Below are positions 57,901-64,000 of a stretch of 64,000 nucleotides of DNA, piece by piece. This DNA comes from Dentipellis sp. KUC8613 (taxonomy: Eukaryota; Basidiomycota; Agaricomycetes; Russulales; Hericiaceae). The DNA is taken from contig NSJX01000013.1 of NCBI GenBank assembly GCA_002286715.1, forward strand, positions 418,625-482,624. Direction: 5' to 3'. How positions within the stretch are numbered: the stretch's first letter is position 1; each line of letters starts with the position of its first letter. A model generated the notes under the pieces. The model was not told the DNA's origin and did no database searches. It saw only the letters and a list, made by a program, of their open reading frames with translations. The translations under genes were made by a program, and so were the position numbers.

Positions 57901-58248
57901 CTATTCGAGTAGACACCTTTAACAGTACTTTCTCGACTTCCGCTTGAGATTGTCATGCAGTTATTCAAACGAATGGGGTATGCTTGGTCTCGCTTGAAGT
58001 CTCAAAGTCCACCACTTACATGGAGCCGCAGGCCTCGCGTTATTCTTGTTGAGGACCTGGGCTCCCTCGTCGGCCTAGTCACTGTCAAAGACGTACTTCA
58101 ATTAACACCAGGCGAACGGCTCAACAGCCCAACGGCAGTATGGCGAGATCCAAGACGCCGCGATCGTTCATGGGACGAGGTGTCGACATGGCTCACCCAT
58201 CTACAAGAATCGCTCTCGTCATGGTATCATCGTGTATCTCGACGCTAA
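54976..58248 (+). CDS. CLC-type chloride channel/transporter with C-terminal CBS domains
   Basis: Eighteen coding exons, 796 residues: join(54976..55025, 55080..55105, 55164..55331, 55384..55592, 55645..55797, 55849..55963, 56016..56107, 56158..56235, 56284..56391, 56445..56662, 56715..56888, 56945..57043, 57094..57175, 57232..57355, 57401..57472, 57523..57863, 57913..57977, 58032..58248). The cytosolic start YEDFTTIDWIEDSI leads to the membrane domain. Selectivity segments: [16 protein letters not shown] with the gating glutamate of Cl-/H+ antiporters, and [13 protein letters not shown]. Two CBS domains follow ([19 protein letters not shown], and [20 protein letters not shown]). The relative is yeast Gef1, which acts in Golgi and endosomal acidification and copper loading. 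Acceptor gaacgaag for exon 3 restores TTIDWIED. Confidence 0.93.
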
Positions 58249-59880
58249 CTTATCTCTGTACTATCAGCTATCCTCCAACTCGGGACACACATTATTAGCT
58301 TAATCTAGGTAATTGGAACTAGACACGTCTCATCGGCTTTACACATGTCATTTATACCTCACGAGTATGAAGTTTCGAAGGCGTTTCTTTCGGGCTGCTC
58401 ATGGTGATTATCGTACAAACGTATTCATCGGGCATCCTCCAGCATGCTTTGGTCACTATCATATGCTGGCTCGGCACCTGTGAAGCACGTTTTATCAAAG
58501 GTAAGTCAACGAATGCGAGTGGCGTATGAGCACTGACCAGATGCGAAGCTCGTGAAGCTCTCAAGGGAATTTGAGCGAGAGGTGCCGTAAGGAAGGGCAA
58601 GCATAGATTCGTTTGGGCTCCCTGCGTCGTGTTGTGCTATTCCGCCCATCAAGGTCATACCTCAAGAAGCGATACAGATTGCCTACCGAGTAGGTATATG
58701 GAGTGACGGCCTCGAAAAGTAGCCGTGTCAGGCGTATTGGATGCCGAGCCTGTGTCAAGCTGCTCCCCAAACTCGCCAGATGTAGAAGCGTCTCCTAGAT
58801 TGCACATCATGGGCATGTTTCAGTCACACGCGCGGAGAGCGTGAGTGGCTCAAAAATATTTACCTTCGGAACGTGGTGATTGAGGAGCGTGACCGCATGG
58901 GTTTTGGGACAACCTCGCACGTTCTGTCCATGCCTTGAGATAGGCAGGCTTGCCAGAAGCTGGAGAGGGTGGGCCCGACATCTCAGACGAAGGTTCGGTT
59001 TGCAATTTCAATCCACTGTTGCTTGATGTCCCTCCCTTTGTCGAGATCGCCACAGGCGTCCTTTGACGCGCCGATTTACAATCTCTCTGGGAATCCTCCA
59101 CCTCTGGTAACGGCTCTTCAGGAAGTCTGCCTATAGGCCAAGAGATGAAGTGGCTCACCAGTGTCTGGTACTTCTTGTTACACTGCAGTGAGCTGGGATC
59201 TGGGAAGCGGCCGGGGGGCGTACCACGCACCATCATGCTCTTGAGTGGCCATTGTTCTCTGGGGCAGAGGGCAGGTGGGGCTGAGAATTCACCGATGCAC
59301 CGTACACCGTATTGAAGCTAAAGCAACGGGGTCGAATCTTCAAAGTCACACAGTTTATAGGAAACAGAGCTTACAGGAGCGGGGTTGTAGGGCCGTAGTT
59401 GAGACCTTGTATGATGTAGTAAACAAGAGATGGGCACCGCAGTAGATCATCGTTGCATCTAGATATCTGTTAGCCCTCCGGCGATATGTCCAAGAAAGGC
59501 TGGATTCGGCGGGCGCACTAGGTCTCGTCATAGCCGAAGCATGCACCGGCCTCGTGTCGAGTAACAACTATATGGGATCAACACGCGTTTCTGAACCGAC
59601 TTCCTCACCGAGCCTCTTTGCGGCGACGGTTCACCTGATAGAGCCTCCGGTCTCTGTGAACCATCTCATATATATGCGATGTCAATATCTTCCCTAAATC
59701 AACGTCGTGATAAGGTTGTTACACATGCTGAGCAGACAGGCCGACTACGAGCGCGACGATCGGACTCAGGACATCGATACATTTCTCTTCCCAAAACCAA
59801 GCTACAGTGTCTGAATAATACATGTATGCAAGACAATGAGAAGTCAAGCTGACAGTTGAACAAGTACACAGTGACATTCA
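58249..59880. other. 1.6-kb tail-to-tail gap with one doubtful frame
   Basis: The CLC gene (+) and TSR1 (-) converge here. A 128-codon minus-strand frame with ATG (58850-59236) is Ser/Pro-rich and has no known domain; it may be a small gene or chance. Nothing else recognised. Confidence 0.35.
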
Positions 59881-62778
59881 TCACTCTTCCATGGCATCTG
59901 ATGAAGTCGAGTCGTTTGCCTTCTCTTTCCAGAGCTCGGACCATTTTGGATATACGCGCTTGTATAGCGACATGCAGACGGTGTCCATCTGGTTGATTGG
60001 CCCATCGAAGTGTGCCTTGAAGTATCCGTGAGTCCCAAGAGACTCCTGAATGTGACCTGTACGACCGTGTTTTGTATGCAGCATAATCGGCTTAAAGTAC
60101 AAGACGTCGTCTATGAAAAGTTGTAAGTGGAAGCGTTCATTGTCCCAGAGTTCGCGCACCTGAATTGAAGAACATATAACGGACGGTAGCCGTCCTTTTG
60201 TGGACTTTGAACGGATGCCCAGACAAGATGATACGCTTTGCATTGATGCGCGTAGTATCCGGGTTGGCAAAGGAGCCCATCGCAACCAGTTCTGGAGCTA
60301 ATGCCATGGCTCGGTCGTGAATTACGGGCCTGAAGACAATGGGCACAGCGCTTACATTGAGAATCAGCGGTCTCCCTCAAGAGCACGCAAGGCTGCTTGC
60401 CAAATGTGACGGGACCATAGATAGTTGCGATGGATGTATGGCCATGTCGCAAGTATCGCTCGAACTTATGAACATTGTTCGCCCCTTTCCCACCACCACG
60501 GGTGTGTTGGCTATATACTGGGTTGACTTTCAAGCGTCGCGGGCCCACGCAAAGAATAAGGGGGTCCTACGTGTTTCCTCAGCACACATGAGATCTAAGT
60601 TGGCATCCCGCATACCTTGGAGCGGACGGAGCCCTCATACTCTGTGTTTCTTTGCACAGCAAAGTTGAGGACAGATTTCTTGTGCTCGTGCTGCAACAAG
60701 CCAAAGATGACGAAAGGCCGCCGCGCATCGTGTTGTGCAGCTTCTCGTGGCACGTCCTTGAGGTAGACCGTAACCCTTGTCCCAGGCTGAGAAAGAAGAG
60801 TTAGCCAAGAGTTTTTGAACATAGAAAGCGAAGCTACCGCGATGGCCGCCTGGTCTTGCTCAGCCCGTCGACGAACACCCCGCTCTGTGCGTTTGAAGTC
60901 CTCAAACTGGAATATGCGGGCGTAATCCCTGGGAAGATTCTCGTAGGGGTCCCAAGGGCTTGTGCGGAAGGATCGCATGCCTCGGTAGCGCTGGAACCGC
61001 GTTCTCGCAGGCACATCCTTCGGGGTATCCACCTCGTCGGGAAATTCCAAGTCATCCTGCTCTTCTCTCTGACGACTGCGCCATGTCTCCAACCTGAAGA
61101 GAAAATTCAGATACGGTGATGCTCATGCAACGCACATACGCACTGCTTTTCCTCTTCTTCAGCATCCAGATCCTGAAAGGCGACACTCCTACGATCTGAC
61201 TCCATATCGTTGTCGTCCGGGGCCAGATCTACCATTTCCTCCTCCTCCACATCTTGCATCTCCTCGTCCTCTTCGTCGGAACCCTTCTCGCCGTCTTCGT
61301 CCTCATCTTCTTCGTCTATAATCCAAGCGGCCTGATATTCGCTCATTCCTTTGGGTATACGGCGCACGGCTTTTGGAGTCGTGCCATTGTCAGCATCAGG
61401 AAGCCCCGGCTCGGAGCTATTGGCCACCTCCGCAACGCCCATCTCTTCCTCAGTTGGCCAGGTTTGTTCGTTTGCCATGTCGTCAGGATCATTGCTAGAG
61501 ACCAAGGAATCGACATCCTCTGCATCCTGCTCAGCTAGCACTGTAGGCTCTACATCCATACCTGGAACTCTCGAAGCCTTGGGTAGAGGTGCCGACATAA
61601 TCTGGGAGGCTCTGTTCAGCGGATCCCACAACGAGTATGTCAGATGAGCTTACTTTTGATATTTGGAAGTCGCCGTAATTGGGCAGGTGTACCAACCGGT
61701 TGGCCGAGAGCTGCATGCCGCGGATAACGCCAGTCACAGAAAGGGATCCATCCGCCCAGTCGACTGATTCCGCCAAAACCCAGCTTCTTCCCTCTCGCCA
61801 GCGAACATCTCGAGGCTTGCCTTCTGAGAGCGATCGAAGGACGTTCAAGCAGTCGGAACTAGCGTTGAGATCCAGAACCCGCGTTTGTTCGGGAGCGAAA
61901 TACTGAATGAACGACAAAAGCGATTTACAAATACCGGGACGGGTTTTTGGATCGACAGCGAACCCGGGTGCAATTACGGCAGTCACCTGGGGTAGACCTT
62001 GGGCTTGTAGTGTCCGAAGGGCCATGTCTCCCCATGCATCGACCTCCGTCTCAGGAGAAAGCGCAAAAACGACGTAATCGGCGACCTTGCAGGCATCCAA
62101 GGTGCCGTAAAGGTCTCTGTAAGGTAGAACCATAAATTGCAGAGACGTCTTAAACCGATCTGCTCTGTTGATTTCGGGCTGAGTACAATCCATGAGCGCG
62201 AGTGTAATTGGACGCACCTGATCTTCCAAATACCAGCTTCCGGAGTGTCTTCGGTCGGGACATCGATGGAGCTCGCAATTGAAACGGCCACCGCCTGAGC
62301 ACTGACATCCGCGGTAAGGGGGATGACTGCAACTATTCTAGGAGCGCCATCTGCGCCGCTGAAGATACGAGTCGCAGAGACTAAAGCGTGTTTTTTATTT
62401 TGCTGAGTTTGCTTCGCGTGGTTGCGCCTGTTCAGCTTTGATTGAGTAGCAGCATTAGCAGCCTGCGTCGTTTTTGGTGACTGGCGTGCAATACGACCTA
62501 AAGAACATAATTGAGTCGATTAGAACCGCAGCACGGGAACGTCGTTCTGGCGAAGGACATTCACGCAGAGGAGCGCGCTTCCATTCGCCGCAAGACGAGG
62601 ATCAAAACATAAGAGTGCACACCTTTTGCCAACTCCTTCAAGGATGATTTCGTCGCATGTTTCGATTTAAATGACTTGTTTTTCTGTTCCAAGTTCTGGA
62701 TCGCACCTCCAGCCAAAAGTAGATGAGTTATGTGCGCACCTGCTTTAGTGTAGCTCGATGGTGAAACGCCTCCGGCAT
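59881..62778 (-). CDS. TSR1: Ribosome biogenesis protein TSR1
   Basis: Ten exons: complement(join(59881..60110, 60160..60297, 60356..60566, 60616..60786, 60838..61093, 61144..61601, 61654..62164, 62218..62497, 62623..62695, 62740..62778)), 788 residues. Tsr1 is a Bms1-related, GTPase-inactive factor that sits on pre-40S particles and blocks premature initiation-factor binding. The N-terminus has the family [20 protein letters not shown]. An AARP2CN-type domain follows ([16 protein letters not shown]). An acidic insert ([19 protein letters not shown]) leads into the conserved C-terminal domain: [65 protein letters not shown]. The 51-nt intron 60787-60837 is stop-free and in frame; its removal is inferred from family alignment. 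Confidence 0.94.
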
Positions 62779-63433
62779 CAGAACTGTTCCCTCTAGATTA
62801 CGACCACTTGAAATAGTTCAGAAATGTTTTCCGGACCAAGAGACTAGTAGAGATGAGATTAGGAAACGAGAAAGAGTTGCAAGCCTAGAGATCGGATCTC
62901 TGCTACAAAATTGCTAACACGTGACCAGACGCGCCCTCGAGGAAAAGGTTCTCGCGGACGCGTCGCTCAGCGGCCAGCCACACTACGTAGCGTCGATGAG
63001 CACTCCCTGGCGATAAAGCAGTAGCGCGGTCCCTATCGCACACATTTCTCAGAGACACTGGCACATGACATGCGATATCCCGGGCCTCATTGCAGCATCG
63101 AGACGCCGCTCCATATGCCTGCTAACCCGCGTCGCTGAGAAAAACACCCTCCCGAAAGAGCCAAAGTCGCAAGAGCGTCATGCGAAGCTCCTAATGCCTC
63201 CTATCCCGGTGTAACACCGCGTCAAGACATACAAAGTCCCTACAACGTGTTTGATGCATCGGCGTTTTGGAAGCCCTGAGCTGTCCGCATAGGCAACGCC
63301 TCGCACAGACGGCATGTCATTAATATCCACTCCGATAGATACAGGAATTCTACATGATGCAATATGTCTAAAATTGCAATTAGTGTCAGTTATGCTACGG
63401 TTGAGCGTATGTCTTGGGTATGCCAGGTGATCC
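62779..63433. other. Intergenic upstream of TSR1
   Basis: TSR1 promoter side and the 3' flank of the carrier gene. No other gene recognised. Confidence 0.45.
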
Positions 63434-64000
63434 TCATGTTGAGTTGAGCAGGCGATTCGCCATCTCGAAGCCGAGGAATGTCGCTCCATTTGCAAATGGA
63501 GATCTACGGACGTCAGTTCTTTGAAACGAGGTATCCAGGTGGAAAACGCACCTGATCATCGCGGGTCCCAGCCCCCGGGTAAACGCGCCAATGCCCCCTG
63601 TCTTGAGGACAGCACGTATGCAATGCAGTGATGACTTGTATTTCTGACCATCCGCAGCGCTAAATCCATCGGTTTGCATGCGAGACTTGATCAAGTCTAT
63701 CGGGTATATGACCGGCCAAAGCTGTCTCGGCATCAGCCTAGATGATCTTCGTGGGTGAGGTGCATGGCACGACTTACAGCCCATCCTGCAGCTGCACCGT
63801 AGATGACGGCACTCCCCGCGCTAAGTTCTTCCCGACGGATCCCCTTAGTCGCCATCTCGCGCTGTACAAGCTTCTCATAGACCCAGAAATACACGCCATA
63901 TCCTACAGCCTCTCGGACGAAAGTGACATTCTGACCCTTGAAGATACCGGTGATGCCATGGGATGAGTAGATTTTCTTGATAGCGTCGAAAGGTCCATGA
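63434..64000 (-). CDS. Mitochondrial carrier family protein (3' part, cut at window edge)
   Basis: Three exons are visible: complement(join(63434..63503, 63552..63721, 63778..64000)), with the 5' part beyond the window. Mitochondrial carriers are six-helix inner-membrane exchangers built of three repeats. The visible part holds the end of repeat 2 (FDAIKKIYSSHGITGIFKGQ, REAVGYGVYFWVYEKL). All of repeat 3 follows, with the signature PxD/ExxKxR as YPIDLIKSRMQTD, then GIGAFTRGLGPAMIRSPFAN and GATFLGFEMANRLL. This pattern resembles the YMC/ornithine-acylcarnitine branch, but the substrate-contact residues of the other repeats are missing from the window, so the substrate is not assigned. Confidence 0.88.

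Noticed and set aside
60787..60837. Treating the 51-nt in-frame TSR1 segment as coding
   Set aside because: It has proper donor, branch-like ctaac and acceptor, and family alignment runs directly from the preceding exon to [13 protein letters not shown]; kept as an intron, though retention remains possible.
61606..61653. Read-through of the TSR1 intron near 61602-61653 using acceptor gaacag
   Set aside because: It keeps the frame briefly but ends at a stop after about 35 codons; acceptor cctcccag restores the long TSR1 frame instead.
1..64000. CRISPR arrays, bacterial operons, viral genes
   Set aside because: Pervasive spliceosomal introns and eukaryotic protein families show a fungal nuclear region; no spaced palindromic repeats or viral proteins were seen.

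Overview
The window is a stretch of nuclear DNA from a filamentous basidiomycete, most likely an Agaricomycete. Genes are dense on both strands and carry many short spliceosomal introns (about 45-75 nt, GT-AG with a few GC-AG). The repertoire fits: sedolisin (S53) proteases, a GH92 mannosidase, GT8 enzymes, an alpha-arrestin, autophagy and ribosome-biogenesis genes. I saw no tRNA, rRNA, CRISPR array or intact transposon. Exon models below were built by hand from splice signals, reading-frame phase and protein-family continuity, and nearly all close in frame.

Layout. 0.5-1.1 kb: GNAT acetyltransferase (+). 1.3-7.4 kb: two tandem S53 peptidase genes (-) flanking an unrecognised Cys-cluster protein. 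8.0-9.3 kb: TAF12 (+). 9.6-11.6 kb: Izh3-type PAQR membrane protein (-), divergent from peptidyl-tRNA hydrolase (+, 11.8-12.5 kb). 12.9-16.7 kb: secreted GH92 mannosidase with 23 exons (+). 17.0-18.6 kb: membrane-anchored DUF1771-Smr protein (-). 19.4-24.5 kb: GT8 cluster (-) with two intact genes and a truncated pseudogene between them. 26.6-27.5 kb: RGG-rich protein (+). 28.8-31.2 kb: alpha-arrestin (-). 31.2-36.0 kb: a long gene-free, low-complexity interval. 36.0-38.7 kb: sphingosine-1-phosphate lyase (-), divergent from prefoldin subunit 4 (+). 41.1-42.7 kb: two related small secreted proteins (+). 43.3-45.2 kb: F-box protein (-). 45.7-46.2 kb: Pro/Ala-rich secreted protein (+). 46.6-47.9 kb: Bax-inhibitor-1 family protein (-). 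48.8-50.2 kb: glutathionyl-hydroquinone reductase type GST (+). 51.5-52.8 kb: LYAR-type zinc-finger protein (+). 53.2-54.6 kb: ATG3 (+). 55.0-58.2 kb: CLC chloride transporter (+). 59.9-62.8 kb: TSR1 (-). 63.4-64.0 kb: 3' part of a mitochondrial carrier (-), cut by the window edge.

How it fits together. Most genes are unrelated housekeeping genes: transcription (TAF12), translation rescue (PTH), ribosome biogenesis (TSR1, probably LYAR), protein folding (prefoldin), autophagy (ATG3), and membrane or lipid homeostasis (PAQR, S1P lyase, BI-1, CLC). The accessory layer is secretory: proteases, mannosidase, GT8 enzymes and small secreted proteins. It shows repeated local duplication, with three separate tandem pairs or triplets in 64 kb. 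The most unusual sequence-level features are the number of very short coding exons (8, 9, 10, 11, 14, 18 and 19 nt), three GC-AG introns (two with the same 14-nt donor region), and duplicated non-coding blocks upstream of the S53 and GT8 copies.
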